Shown: positions 9,185-18,650 of the stretch, piece after piece
Layout of the letters: every line of letters starts with the position of its first letter
Position numbering within the stretch: the first letter of the stretch is position 1
Source of the DNA: Vairimorpha ceranae
Lineage: Eukaryota; Microsporidia; Nosematidae
DNA: 34,430 nucleotides
Assembly (NCBI RefSeq): GCF_000988165.1
Contig: NW_020169342.1
Span: forward strand, 1-34,430
Reading direction: 5' to 3'
Notes under the pieces: model-generated
What the model was told of the DNA's origin: nothing
The model's input: only the letters and a program-made list of their open reading frames with translations
Database searches by the model: none
Program-made: the position numbers and the translations under genes

Positions 9185-9612
9185 TGTTCAAAAAGCAGCT
9201 TATTTGAAGCCCGAATGTATTTCAACTTAAGAGGCCGTGGTGATATTATATTACCGCATGTTTCTTCTTTTATGTTTGTTTGTTTTGTCAACAAATAAAA
9301 CTATAATAGAAATTTATCTTTAATACTATGTATGCACACGGAGATAACCAACGAGTTAATCATTCCAAAAGAACGAGAGAAGATAGAACCCGAATAGCAT
9401 TCCGGGAGAATGTAAATAAACATTATTCTAGTAACACTATTTCTCATTCTAACTTTAAATCTCGAGGAACGTCAGGAACAGGCTTACGTATACTTAGTGT
9501 AATCGAGATCTATCTCTCCACTGGCCGCATTCTGACAGTTACTACAGAGGTAAAAACAAGTATTAATATTAAATATAAGCAAAAAATTGTTAGTCGGGTT
9601 TTTACTTTATAA
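9185..9612 (+). repeat. GC-richer island, possible solo LTR or repeat relic
   Basis: Base composition changes abruptly here, for example AGAGGCCGTGGTGAT near 9230, ACGAGAGAAGATAGAACCCG near 9372 and CCACTGGCCGCATTC near 9519. A segment from TG at 9216 to CA at 9545 (330 bp) would fit an LTR that begins TGTA and ends TACA, but I see no target duplication. It contains a 94-codon frame (9328-9612) rich in Arg, Ser and Thr and without any known domain. I regard that frame as incidental to the repeat rather than a gene. Confidence 0.25.
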
Positions 9613-10196
9613 AAGTTAAAAAGTAATGCGCATTATTGAAAGATAATATGACTCGATTTGGAACACACAATAACAATAAATTAATTTTTAAATTTAATTT
9701 TTTGTCACAATCTTTTGACTTTGAATAAGATACAGCTCTTAATTTTAATTTTCGTATTATCCAATAATTCGTTTTAAAAAAAATAAATATACAATTTTGA
9801 AGAAATTATTTTCTAACATAATACTAATATAAAGGACTTCATTTTCTAACATCTGAATTATATACGGATAAGAAAAAAAAAAATTTATAATTTAATCTGC
9901 CTTTGTTGGAATTTTGTTAAATTATGTATTACCTTTTTTATAAAAGCATTAACATTATTATTAAGTTTTATATGAACAAAATAGTATTTATTTGCATTTT
10001 TAATTTGTAAATAATTTTATTTTCATAAAGTGTATCTCATTCAAAATTTTATTTTTAAGTAAGAAAGAGAATTTATAAAATTTAAAAATAAAGACATAAG
10101 TAAAAGACATAACATATTTTTAAAAATTCTATCATTTAAAATGCCTTTAAATAGACAAAATAAGCCATATAATTATTAAAAAGATCTTGATGTCAG
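9613..10196. other. AT-rich intergenic stretch upstream of the tRNA
   Basis: I find no coding frame, repeat or RNA gene here; the sequence is nearly pure A/T with short homopolymer runs. Confidence 0.5.
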
Positions 10197-10212
10197 GCTT
10201 CTGTAGCGCAAT

Positions 10213-10245
<33 letters not shown>

Positions 10246-10269
10246 AGAGTTCGAGTCTCTCCAGAAGCG
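10197..10269 (+). tRNA. tRNA-Asn (anticodon GTT)
   Basis: A complete 73-nt cloverleaf without intron. The acceptor stem is GCTTCTG/CAGAAGC with discriminator G at 10269. The D stem is GCGC/GCGC around AATGGTTA. The anticodon stem is TTCGG/CCGAA with loop CTGTTAA, giving GTT at 10230-10232. The T stem is GAGAG/CTCTC with loop TTCGAGT. All stems pair perfectly. The internal A and B boxes are therefore intact, and a T run for Pol III termination follows at once. CCA is not encoded, as expected in a eukaryote. Confidence 0.97.
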
Positions 10270-10276
10270 TTTTTTT
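10270..10276 (+). terminator. Pol III T-run terminator of tRNA-Asn
   Basis: Seven consecutive T follow the discriminator base directly, the standard RNA polymerase III stop. Confidence 0.8.
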
Positions 10277-10438
10277 GTATCCTGTAAATATGGAAAAGTT
10301 ATTAGTAAAGTAGATTAATTTACCATGCTTTTTATAATGTATTCTACTTTTACATTTTAGATGTATAAAAAATTACTAATTTGTACGCTCTTTTAGACAA
10401 ATAAACATTTATATAAGGCTTTATAAGAGAAAAAAACT

Positions 10439-12172
10439 TTATTTACCTAATTTGTATGATAAAAAATATTGTAAATTTGTAGAAAACTTTTTTTGTCCTT
10501 CAATATCATTTTTATAGACTTCTATATTATTTTCATCAATGTAAATTATTTTATCAAATTTATTAATAAGTTCTAGATTATGAATTATCATCAAAACTGT
10601 TCGATCTTCCTGTTGTAAAATTATCTCTAAAATCTTTTTTTCAGACTCCTTATCAAGTGCTGCAGTGGGTTCATCTAATGCCATTATCTCCTTGTTTCTT
10701 AACATAGTACGCATTAATAAAATCTTTTGCTTTTCTCCACCACTTAATAACCTTCCTCTTTCTCCTACATTCGTATCAAAACCATTTTCGAGGTTCATGA
10801 AAACGTCATATAATCCAAACTCTTTACACAATGCAAAAATATCCTCGTCTGAAATACCAAAAGATCCGTATTTAATATTATATTTTACAGATTCATTAAA
10901 CAAAAATGTATTCTGTGGTATGTAACCTAATAAATTCCTATAAAATTCGTCTTTGATTTTTTTAATATCAATGTCATCTATTAAAATGCTACCTTTGTAA
11001 TCTTCATCAAATTTAAGCAGTAGTTTTAGTAATGTTGATTTACCACTACCATTTTTACCTATAATTGCTACTTTTTCTCCTTTGTATATTTCTAGATTTA
11101 TTTTATTAAAAATTTGTCTACTTTCATAACCAAATGACAAATTATTAAACTTAATACTTTCTTTAAATTCTGTAATCTTAAACTTATTATTCTCTTTTTT
11201 TATATCTAACATTGTATCATAAGTAGATCTTGCATTAATTATTGCTTGTGTATATCTAGTGTATAAGTAACCCAAGTTACTTAAATTAATAGTAACCGTA
11301 GATGTAATGGACATTAAATAAATGAGTTGGTTAGATGACATATTTTGAGATAATATTCCTGATATTCCTGCATAAATAATAAAAAAACTTTGTAAGAGAA
11401 AAATTGCTCTCTGAGATAAATTTAAAATGTACAGTGCTCTCCATAATCTGTTACTATTAGATGCATTAATTTTTAGAAAATGATCATATTCATCTACTTC
11501 AAGATCTGTAGTCCCAAAGGAGACGATTGTTTCATGATTATTTAATCCATCTTGTAGTTTATTACTAGATCTATTTTCAGAGTTATTAAGTTCTCTTCTA
11601 ATATTAGATCTCCATTGTGCTATCAATATAGTCACAGTCGCATAGCAAGAAACACAAACAAACATTATGAAGCCCGCAAGACCTCCCATATTTTTTATAA
11701 CTGCAATAAGGGCAAATAAAAGTTTAAGGCATATTGGAAGCAAGCTTGTAAGAAACACTTCAATAAGTTCACTTGCAGATTTTGATTTTCTATCTATTAT
11801 TGTTTGAATTTCTCCGCCACCTATGGTACTAAAATTTTTAGGTGAAAGAGAAATGAAGCCTTTGAATGTAGATTTTGCCGTATTTCTATAAATATATTGC
11901 ACTACACCTGTAAAAATAAATCCATTAAGTTCGGTCAATACAGCCACTAAGAGTGACTGTAACACAAATCTTTCAAGTGCTGTGTGTTCACCTTTTCGAT
12001 TTGCGATAGATTGATTAAGATTCTTTACTAATGTACTTATTTTTATCTCTAAAACAGTGTAAAATATAGTTAAAAATATTATTGGTACAATAACATATCG
12101 CAACATTCTTATTTTTAATAAATCATTGTAAATAATTTCTTTGATAATTTTTCTATTCGAAATTTTTTTCAT
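10439..12172 (-). CDS. ATM1-like mitosomal-type ABC half-transporter, copy 1 (577 aa)
   Basis: A half-size ABC exporter: an N-terminal membrane domain (about residues 20-320) is followed by one nucleotide-binding domain. Visible motifs are Walker A GKNGSGKST (G372-), signature LSGGEKQ (L476-), Walker B IMALDEPT (D500, E501) and the H-loop His in IIHNLEL. ATM1/ABCB7-type transporters work as homodimers in the mitochondrial inner membrane and export a sulfur-containing product needed for cytosolic Fe-S assembly. Microsporidia keep such proteins with their mitosomes. The segment GGGEIQTIIDRKSKS before the coupling region is shared, slightly changed, with the two other copies in this window. No cleavable targeting peptide is evident. 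It lies in tandem with copy 2 on the minus strand, 398 bp apart. Location in mitosome or another membrane is inference. Confidence 0.9.
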   Translation of the reverse strand: MKKISNRKIIKEIIYNDLLKIRMLRYVIVPIIFLTIFYTVLEIKISTLVKNLNQSIANRKGEHTALERFVLQSLLVAVLTELNGFIFTGVVQYIYRNTAKSTFKGFISLSPKNFSTIGGGEIQTIIDRKSKSASELIEVFLTSLLPICLKLLFALIAVIKNMGGLAGFIMFVCVSCYATVTILIAQWRSNIRRELNNSENRSSNKLQDGLNNHETIVSFGTTDLEVDEYDHFLKINASNSNRLWRALYILNLSQRAIFLLQSFFIIYAGISGILSQNMSSNQLIYLMSITSTVTINLSNLGYLYTRYTQAIINARSTYDTMLDIKKENNKFKITEFKESIKFNNLSFGYESRQIFNKINLEIYKGEKVAIIGKNGSGKSTLLKLLLKFDEDYKGSILIDDIDIKKIKDEFYRNLLGYIPQNTFLFNESVKYNIKYGSFGISDEDIFALCKEFGLYDVFMNLENGFDTNVGERGRLLSGGEKQKILLMRTMLRNKEIMALDEPTAALDKESEKKILEIILQQEDRTVLMIIHNLELINKFDKIIYIDENNIEVYKNDIEGQKKFSTNLQYFLSYKLGK

Positions 12173-12570
12173 CCTATGGTTGTTTTGAATTTTAAAATAT
12201 TTATATGTTTGAATAAAACAAAAAAAAAATAAATAGTTTTAAAAAATGTGATGCATAACATAAGCATAAAATTTTGCAAATTTATATAATAAAAAACATA
12301 TTAATTTTATTTAATTTTCTGTCTGTGAAATATAAACATATCAGTTTAGTAATCTTGTTTAAAAAAACTTAATTATTTTTTAATAAATAAATTAAAGATA
12401 TAAATTACAGGATTTTAAAATTTATGGTGTTCACTAAAAATTAAAATATTTAAATAAAGTAAAAACCTAATCAATTGAAAATCATCATAAAACAAATACA
12501 AATTTTGATGTTTGTTAAAATAAAACTTATTGTTAGATTGTTTTGTTAATATAACTTTTTATTCACAAAT
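12173..12570. other. AT-rich intergenic stretch between ABC copies 1 and 2
   Basis: No gene or repeat is seen. It must contain the promoter of copy 1 (upstream of 12172); copy 1 lacks the CCC signal found for many neighbours. Confidence 0.5.
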
Positions 12571-14292
12571 TTATTCGTTGTTTAAAATATCTGCAAAATA
12601 CTTTGAATTTTCTTCAAGTTTTTTGTTAATGTCTTCTATCATTGTTACCTCATTACCATTTACAAATAAAATTTTATCAAACAAAGCCAATAATTCTAGA
12701 TTGTGTACAATTATTACAAAAGTATGGTACTTAAATTCATTAAAAATATATGTCATAGTTTCTAGTTCACTCTTTTTATCTAGTGCTGAGGTTGGCTCGT
12801 CTAATAAAACGATCTCTGAATTTTTAAGCAATGCACGCATCAGCATAATTTTTTGCCTTTCACCACCAGATAAAAATCTTCCGCGTTCACCGACCGATGT
12901 GCTAAACCCATCTTTAAATTCCTGTATAGACTCTAATACACCTATTTTTTTGGCTAATTCTAAAACTTCTTTTTCTGTTACGTTTTTAGTCCCGTAAAAT
13001 ATATTGTATGTCACAGTATTATCGAATAAGAACGTGTTTTGTGTTGCATATGATATTAAACTTCTGTAACTTCTATCCGAAATATTATCTATTTCTGTAT
13101 CATCAATTAATATATCTCCATCATATTTATAAAATTTCATTAACAATTTTATTATTGTACTTTTACCTGTTCCATTTTTTCCTATAATAGCAACACGCTC
13201 CCCTTTATTAATAACGAAATTGGCATTCAGTAAAATAGGCTTATTTAAATAACTAAAAGATACATTTCTAAATTCTAGCTTTTCATTAAAATCTATCAGT
13301 CTTATTTTATCAGTTTGTGTATCCTCTTTAAACTCGTAATATCCAGACTTTGCATTTAAAAATCCTTGTACATATCTTGTGTATAGCATTCCCATTTCGC
13401 TCAACGAATTTGTCAACGTTTTACTAATCGAAATATAAAAGACTAACTGTTGAGAGGATAATTTAATCGGAAAATATCCAAAAGATCCTAATGTGATAAT
13501 AATAATTGCCTGTATCGCAAATGTCATTTTTTGTATATATAAAAGAGAGAACAAAATTCTGTGAGACTTTACCCCAAAATATTCTACCGGTTTTTGATTT
13601 TCATCAAAATATGTAATAGTTTCTTCTTCCATATTATAGGCTTTAATTGTTTCATGATTAGCTAAAAAATCTTGTAATTTATTCGATAATTTATCCTGTG
13701 ACTTATTATATTGTCTTCTAATATTGTTTCTCCATATTGAAAATACAAATGTAAAATACACATACAAGGCACTTGTAGCCAACATTACGTAGAGTGCATC
13801 TCTTCCCAAATTTTTATATACTGAGAAAAACGACATAATAACTACAATACAGGTTGGTACGGCCGAGAGAGTAGTTAGTTCTAGTATGTCACCATATGCT
13901 CTACTTTTCCGCTCTATAATCATTTGTATCTCTCCACTTCCTATTTTGTTAAAATTTTCTAAGTTTAATGAAATGTAATGATAAAATGCTTCAACTCCAA
14001 CAATTTTATATAAAAATTGTATTGGCCCGCTAAACACAATATCATTAATTTGTCTTAATACTATTGATGAAGTTAAAAATAAAATATATTTAAATATACT
14101 TTTTCCTGCATTTATTTTATTTTCAAAATCTTCTGCAATTCTTTTTGATATGTTACTTGCCTGAACTTCGAGATAACAAGCTATAATTGTAGACAGTAAT
14201 ATGGGAAACATTACGTACCTTATATAGGAAATATTGTAACAATATTTTACAAATGTATCATATAAAATTTCATAATTGGTTTTTTCCTTCAT
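12571..14292 (-). CDS. ATM1-like ABC half-transporter, copy 2 (573 aa)
   Basis: It has the same architecture as copy 1: an N-terminal six-helix-type membrane domain and a C-terminal ATPase. Walker A is GKNGTGKST (G371-), the signature LSGGERQ (L474-), and Walker B IVLLDEPTSALD (D498, E499). His in IIVHNLELL is the H-loop. The family motif appears as GSGEIQMIIERKSRA and the intracellular-loop segment as NHETIKAYN, as in the other copies. All catalytic residues are present, so an active transporter is expected. I chose ATG 14292 (MKEKTNYEILYD). The frame extends 12 codons upstream without another ATG, and AACCCTAATG puts the CCC signal 2 bases before this start. The shared features with 10439-12172 and 20061-21770 indicate ancient duplicates, already much diverged. 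Confidence 0.9.
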   Translation of the reverse strand: MKEKTNYEILYDTFVKYCYNISYIRYVMFPILLSTIIACYLEVQASNISKRIAEDFENKINAGKSIFKYILFLTSSIVLRQINDIVFSGPIQFLYKIVGVEAFYHYISLNLENFNKIGSGEIQMIIERKSRAYGDILELTTLSAVPTCIVVIMSFFSVYKNLGRDALYVMLATSALYVYFTFVFSIWRNNIRRQYNKSQDKLSNKLQDFLANHETIKAYNMEEETITYFDENQKPVEYFGVKSHRILFSLLYIQKMTFAIQAIIIITLGSFGYFPIKLSSQQLVFYISISKTLTNSLSEMGMLYTRYVQGFLNAKSGYYEFKEDTQTDKIRLIDFNEKLEFRNVSFSYLNKPILLNANFVINKGERVAIIGKNGTGKSTIIKLLMKFYKYDGDILIDDTEIDNISDRSYRSLISYATQNTFLFDNTVTYNIFYGTKNVTEKEVLELAKKIGVLESIQEFKDGFSTSVGERGRFLSGGERQKIMLMRALLKNSEIVLLDEPTSALDKKSELETMTYIFNEFKYHTFVIIVHNLELLALFDKILFVNGNEVTMIEDINKKLEENSKYFADILNNE

Positions 14293-14294
14293 TA

Positions 14295-14297
14295 GGG
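14295..14297 (-). promoter_or_regulatory. CCC start signal of ABC copy 2
   Basis: Minus strand AACCCTAATG: CCC ends two bases before the ATG at 14292. This supports 14292 rather than a start further upstream. Confidence 0.5.
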
Positions 14298-14842
14298 TTT
14301 TTTTAAAAAAACAAATAATAACAAACAAAAAAATCTTAAATTAAATAAAAATTTATTTTCTTATAATTAAAATATTTGACAAATAAAACTTATTATAGCT
14401 CTAAATAAAGAAAACGAAATATTTTTTGCAATTTTATTTCCTTGCTTTTGTATCTAAAACTAAAATTGCAGTTTTTCTAATATCTACAACTTATTTTCAA
14501 ATCTAAATTTTTATCTATGTAAATGTGTTTTAATACACTTCTCGCAGCAACGTATTAATTTATAGTTATATCGTTTCTACAGAGTCATAAATTAAATTAG
14601 TAAAAGCACCTTAAAATTTATCGAAAAAAACGTTAAATTTTTAAATAAACAATTTTAATTAAATAATATCAAGACATAAAGGATTATATTTACATGTGTT
14701 GACAAATCTTTTTAGACTTCATTGTGTAGCTAAGTCTAAAATGTAATTCCTGGCTATTCTAAATCTACTATTACATTTTATCTTGCATGCTTTTTACTTT
14801 AACAGAATCAATAGAGAAGCATAGATATAGATTAGTAAACTA
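14298..14842. other. AT-rich intergenic stretch
   Basis: This lies between the start of ABC copy 2 and the 3' end of PMS1. I see no gene, repeat or RNA structure that can be supported. Confidence 0.5.
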
Positions 14843-16939
14843 TTAAACCAAATCAATTTCTTCAACTACCATAAAGGTTGGTCTACCATGTGGACATTTC
14901 CAGGGTTTTTCTAAGTCCTTCAATCTTTTTACAATTTTCTCTAGTTTAGCTTTATTTAATGAGTCACCCACCATTACACTCATTCTACAGGCTTTTGATG
15001 CCATAATTTTCTGAATTTTAGTCAGGCCCTCTCCCCCATTTTTAAAATTATCTAATAGCTCATAAAAATCATTTAAATTAAATTCTTCTCCTTTAAAAAC
15101 CGGCACAGTTAGCAGTTTCATATTTTCTATGTCAAATCCATAGATGGAAAAACTTACAATATTTTCTTCTACAAACAGTTTGTCTATCGGCGACAACTTT
15201 AATTCAATTGGCACTAAAACTTTTTGTTTTAATATTTTTGTATTTTTCTTTATATTTTCATAATTAAATATTTCATCTGCCGCATGTTGATCAACAATTA
15301 TCAAGTATATTTTATCATTCTTAACCAATCGCGTAATAATAAATCCTTTGTTGAACTGTCCAATAATTTCCATGTCAAAAAAATCATTTTTTTTTAGAAC
15401 TAAAGAAATTTCGCATTGTTGCACTTGCTTGATAAAATCATATGCTGTTTCTTGTAAGCAGATTGTTTTTCCACTGCTTTCGATGTTAAAATTTTCATTT
15501 GAAGGAGAAACTGGTACTTCATAAATAGGCTTTACTTCCGTTTCCTTGACTTCAAATTCTTTGTTTTCATAACTGAGTGAAGATTTAAATTTTTTTGTCG
15601 TTGGCGAATTAACGTAAGAACTTTTACAATTTATATCAGAAAAAGGAGATGACAACACATTTTGCTTTACATCCATTATTTTATTATCTACTAAATCTAC
15701 CACAACCGCCTTATTTTCCTGTACCATTAATGAATTATTTGGCTGAGAGACTAAATTTGTGTCACTTATATATTCTTCCTCCAACAAAGCTTCTGTTTCA
15801 TTTTCCAGAGATTTATTAATTTCTTCTGCTATGTAATTATCCAGCATCTCTTGTGTACTATCGTTTGTATCTTGTAACGATACAACATTAATGATTTTCT
15901 CTTGAGGCCTAAAATTTGATACATCCTGTTTGTTTTCAACCTTGATTAATCTCCCATTTTCAGATATTTTTTTATTTGTTGTGTGATTGTTCTTAAAGAC
16001 CATTTGATTACTTAAAAAGTTAGTTATCTCTTTTTTAATTTTACCAATTATCTCATCTTCATTTTCAAATAAAATTTCGCTTTTAGTAGGAGATATATTA
16101 AAATCAATTGGACATTTTAAAACCAAATAAAACAGCGGCAACCCTTCCTGAAATAAATTGTAAGTACTTTTTATCTCTTTTGATATTTTTTTTGAGGTAA
16201 CAAATCTTTTACCAAAATAAACTGTTGATTCTTCCTTGTCTTGATTATTTGGAAACATAAAGATAAAAAAATCAGGCATATCCTTTATTAAACATTCATC
16301 ATAAATGTTGTTAAACTTTGATTTACAATATTCTAGAATATTTTTATATCCACATCCATTAAAAATAGTCGTACCTTTAAATTTAACTTGAAAATGTACA
16401 TCATATACTTTAACATAAGCCTCTACCAATTTAATTATTTGTTTAACATCCTTCGTTAAAGATTTTTTATTAAGCTTTTTTCTTAATATACAATTATTGA
16501 ATATATTTGTAACATCTACCGTTGTACCTATTTCTCTTGGGCAAACAGATATATGTCCTGTGTTTATATTTTTTTTATAACCAATTAAATTGTTTTTATG
16601 TCTTGAGGTTATTTCTAAACTACACATGTTTTTAATAGAACATAAGGCCAGTCCTCTGTATCCACAATAAATATTTGTAGAATCGGTGTTTAATCCCAAT
16701 ACAAAATACGTAGTTAGTTCTTTGGATGTATATCCTTCATTTCCTACATCTTTAAGGTCCAGTATACCTGTTCCATTATCTTCAACTCTGATCAATTCAT
16801 CGTCTACAAAGATCTTTATTTCCGTGGCATTTGAATCTAAGGAATTTTCTATCAGTTCCTTCACTATTGTATATGTATTTTGAATATACTGTTGTGACTT
16901 TATAAGTTCAGAAGTTTTTTGATCTAAATTTTTTATCAT
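14843..16939 (-). CDS. PMS1: PMS1-type MutL homologue, mismatch-repair endonuclease (698 aa)
   Basis: It partners MLH1 in MutL alpha and nicks DNA during mismatch repair in the nucleus. The N-terminal GHKL ATPase shows VKELIENSLDSNA (Glu28, Asn32), DNGTGI (D54-) and GYRGLAL (G93-). The last is the GFRGEAL box with its Glu replaced by Leu. A long Asn/Glu/Ser-rich linker follows. The C-terminal domain has the endonuclease motif DQHAADEIFNYE (D550-), matching DQHA-x2-E-x4-E, then ACRMSVMVGD and CPHGRPT (C682-). These mark it as PMS1/PMS2-type rather than MLH1. The first real ATG is 16939; the frame extends upstream only through a TTG. It is transcribed divergently from SPC25, with a possible E2F-type site in the shared promoter. 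Confidence 0.93.
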   Translation of the reverse strand: MIKNLDQKTSELIKSQQYIQNTYTIVKELIENSLDSNATEIKIFVDDELIRVEDNGTGILDLKDVGNEGYTSKELTTYFVLGLNTDSTNIYCGYRGLALCSIKNMCSLEITSRHKNNLIGYKKNINTGHISVCPREIGTTVDVTNIFNNCILRKKLNKKSLTKDVKQIIKLVEAYVKVYDVHFQVKFKGTTIFNGCGYKNILEYCKSKFNNIYDECLIKDMPDFFIFMFPNNQDKEESTVYFGKRFVTSKKISKEIKSTYNLFQEGLPLFYLVLKCPIDFNISPTKSEILFENEDEIIGKIKKEITNFLSNQMVFKNNHTTNKKISENGRLIKVENKQDVSNFRPQEKIINVVSLQDTNDSTQEMLDNYIAEEINKSLENETEALLEEEYISDTNLVSQPNNSLMVQENKAVVVDLVDNKIMDVKQNVLSSPFSDINCKSSYVNSPTTKKFKSSLSYENKEFEVKETEVKPIYEVPVSPSNENFNIESSGKTICLQETAYDFIKQVQQCEISLVLKKNDFFDMEIIGQFNKGFIITRLVKNDKIYLIIVDQHAADEIFNYENIKKNTKILKQKVLVPIELKLSPIDKLFVEENIVSFSIYGFDIENMKLLTVPVFKGEEFNLNDFYELLDNFKNGGEGLTKIQKIMASKACRMSVMVGDSLNKAKLEKIVKRLKDLEKPWKCPHGRPTFMVVEEIDLV

Positions 16940-16974
16940 AATTAATTTATAAGGCAAAGCTTTTAAATAAATTG

Positions 16975-16983
16975 GGCGGGAAA
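16975..16983 (-). promoter_or_regulatory. Perfect E2F-type consensus (TTTCCCGCC) in the PMS1/SPC25 divergent promoter
   Basis: The plus strand reads TTGGGCGGGAAAAG at 16972-16985; the minus strand is TTTCCCGC, which fits TTTSSCGC. It lies 36 bp upstream of the PMS1 ATG and 189 bp upstream of the SPC25 ATG. A run of eight G/C-dominated bases is conspicuous in this DNA. E2F/DP factors drive S-phase genes in most eukaryotes. Whether this organism has one cannot be seen here. The CCC inside could also simply be a transcription-start signal. Confidence 0.35.
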
Positions 16984-17171
16984 AGATGATTTGAGAGGGA
17001 AAATTAAACGTTTATATTATACAGTTAAAGCAAATTATTGCTAAACTCTAGATATTTAATTTATCAAATTTTTAAATAATGATTTTATCAGTGTCAAGTT
17101 TTTAAGAGCATTTTTAGCAAAAAAGATTTGAAAATTATTTGTTTATTTTTTTTTTTTTAAACCTTCTTCTT

Positions 17172-17879
17172 ATGCATAAATTATCTGAAGAAATGAATAA
17201 CATAGAAAAAATTAAAAACATTATTAACGACATAGAATATGAATTTGAAACACAGAAAAATGAAATAGAAAAAGCGATTACATCTTTAAAAGATTTAATA
17301 AAAAATGAAAGATTTGATTTCGAAAATAAAAAGTTAAAATCAAATAAAAAATACGCAAATTTAAAAGAATTGTACAACAAGTTATTAGATGAAAAAAATT
17401 ATAACTTAACACTTATTAATAATGATCAAAATGACTTACTAGCAATTGAAAATGAAAATTTCGATTTGAGAGGGCAGATAGAAAAACAAGAAATAAATAA
17501 TGCAGAGCTGCGTAGATCTCTTGAACATAAAAAAGTATCGGCAATTGATAGCAAAAAGAAATTAGATTTATTATACAAAAGTAATCAGACAAAAGAATCA
17601 AAATTAATTAGTAAAGTTAGTGAGTGTAAAAAATATTTAGGATTGGATTTTAATGTAGTGGAGGGGAATAAGATTAAGGTTTTATTTAATAAATTTTGTA
17701 AAGATGAAACATTTGAATGTTATGTAGTTTTAGATTTAAGTGATGGATATAATATAATTGATATTTATCCAAAGGTAATAAACATAGAAAGATATTCTAC
17801 TAATCTAAAGGACAAAACAAGGTTTTTCGAGTTGATTCAAGATGTTAGGAAAATATTTGTTAAAGAATATTGTAAATGA
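17172..17879 (+). CDS. SPC25: SPC25, kinetochore NDC80-complex subunit (235 aa)
   Basis: Residues about 5-150 form a Lys/Glu/Asn-rich coiled coil. Residues about 155-235 form a small globular domain (KKYLGLDFNVVEGNKIKVLF through RFFELIQDVRKIFVKEY). Its pattern (LGL at the start, hydrophobic strands, final FxxLIxDVRKxF helix) matches the Spc25 C-terminal domain. With SPC24 it anchors NDC80-NUF2 to the inner kinetochore. The frame can be read from a TTG at 17139, but that adds an implausible poly-Phe/Leu leader encoded by a T run. The first ATG is 17172. Its 3' end faces TAF8 46 bp away. Confidence 0.82.
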   Translation: MHKLSEEMNNIEKIKNIINDIEYEFETQKNEIEKAITSLKDLIKNERFDFENKKLKSNKKYANLKELYNKLLDEKNYNLTLINNDQNDLLAIENENFDLRGQIEKQEINNAELRRSLEHKKVSAIDSKKKLDLLYKSNQTKESKLISKVSECKKYLGLDFNVVEGNKIKVLFNKFCKDETFECYVVLDLSDGYNIIDIYPKVINIERYSTNLKDKTRFFELIQDVRKIFVKEYCK

Positions 17880-17925
17880 ATAAAGTAATTTTTATTGTAA
17901 ACTTAAAGGAACGAAAAATAAATGA

Positions 17926-18438
17926 TCATTTTTTATGCAAATAATTTACAAATGAAGGTAAGGATCCCGAGCCTTTGATAAGCCTTAGTAAATTTTTTTC
18001 TGCTCTTAAACTCTGCTCCAGTCTTGTTTTAACTTTTTGAGATCTGTCTTCTTTCTCTTTATTTTTAATATACGTTTGCCTAAATGTATGTGTAGGCGGA
18101 AAAGAAGGCATAAAATCGTAGATGTGAATATATCTTTCTAGATATGTAGAGAGTGGACTTTTAAATTCTTCAATATTATTTTTTTGTACAGAAGGATACA
18201 ACACAGGTTTGATGTTGTTTTCAATTTTTAGATTTTTAAAATTCAACAAACTTACAAAGTCCCAAATATTAGCACATTGTTTTCTAGAATGAAATGTATG
18301 AGAATTAAGGATTTTGAGAATGCTAGATATATACAAATCTAATGCTTCATTTATAAGCAAAACTGCCTTTTTATCAGCCAGATCAAATCCATTGCAGTTT
18401 AGAAACTTTACAATTATGTGATTTATAATTTCTTTCAT
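17926..18438 (-). CDS. TAF8: TAF8-like TFIID subunit (170 aa)
   Basis: The N-terminal histone-fold-type helices (residues about 1-70, including GFDLADKKAVLLINEALDLY) fit the bromodomain-associated fold. They are followed by IYDFMPSFPPTHTFRQTYI (about 106-124), which is the diagnostic TAF8 C-terminal motif (F-x-P-x-F-P-x-x-H-T-[FY]). TAF8 pairs with TAF10 in TFIID, the general transcription factor of RNA polymerase II. At 170 aa it is much shorter than animal or yeast TAF8, keeping little beyond the two conserved blocks. The start is ATG 18438: upstream the frame has only a TTG, and TACCCTAAAATG places CCC 4 bases before it. It precedes TFG1 in the same direction, so two basal transcription genes are neighbours. 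Confidence 0.8.
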   Translation of the reverse strand: MKEIINHIIVKFLNCNGFDLADKKAVLLINEALDLYISSILKILNSHTFHSRKQCANIWDFVSLLNFKNLKIENNIKPVLYPSVQKNNIEEFKSPLSTYLERYIHIYDFMPSFPPTHTFRQTYIKNKEKEDRSQKVKTRLEQSLRAEKNLLRLIKGSGSLPSFVNYLHKK

Positions 18439-18442
18439 TTTA

Positions 18443-18445
18443 GGG
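18443..18445 (-). promoter_or_regulatory. CCC start signal of TAF8
   Basis: Minus strand TACCCTAAAATG supports the ATG at 18438. Confidence 0.45.
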
Positions 18446-18650
18446 TAATTTTTTGAAGAAAAAGACAAACATTTTTAAGTTTTTTTAATAAAATAATTGT
18501 TTACAGTGGATGTAACATTTTTTAGTCCTTAGCTATCCAATTTAATATTTAACAATAATAAATTTTAGATTTATAAATAATTTACTATTTAAGGACAAAA
18601 ATAATGGCAATGCGAAATATCATTTTATACTTTTAAAGCATGTTTATTGT

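Noticed and set aside
9328..9612. 94-codon frame as a gene
   Set aside because: It lies within a GC-richer repeat-like island, has unusual composition and no recognised motif; reported only as part of the island.
12530..12997. 155-codon plus-strand frame opposite ABC copy 2
   Set aside because: Antisense shadow of the conserved ATPase domain.
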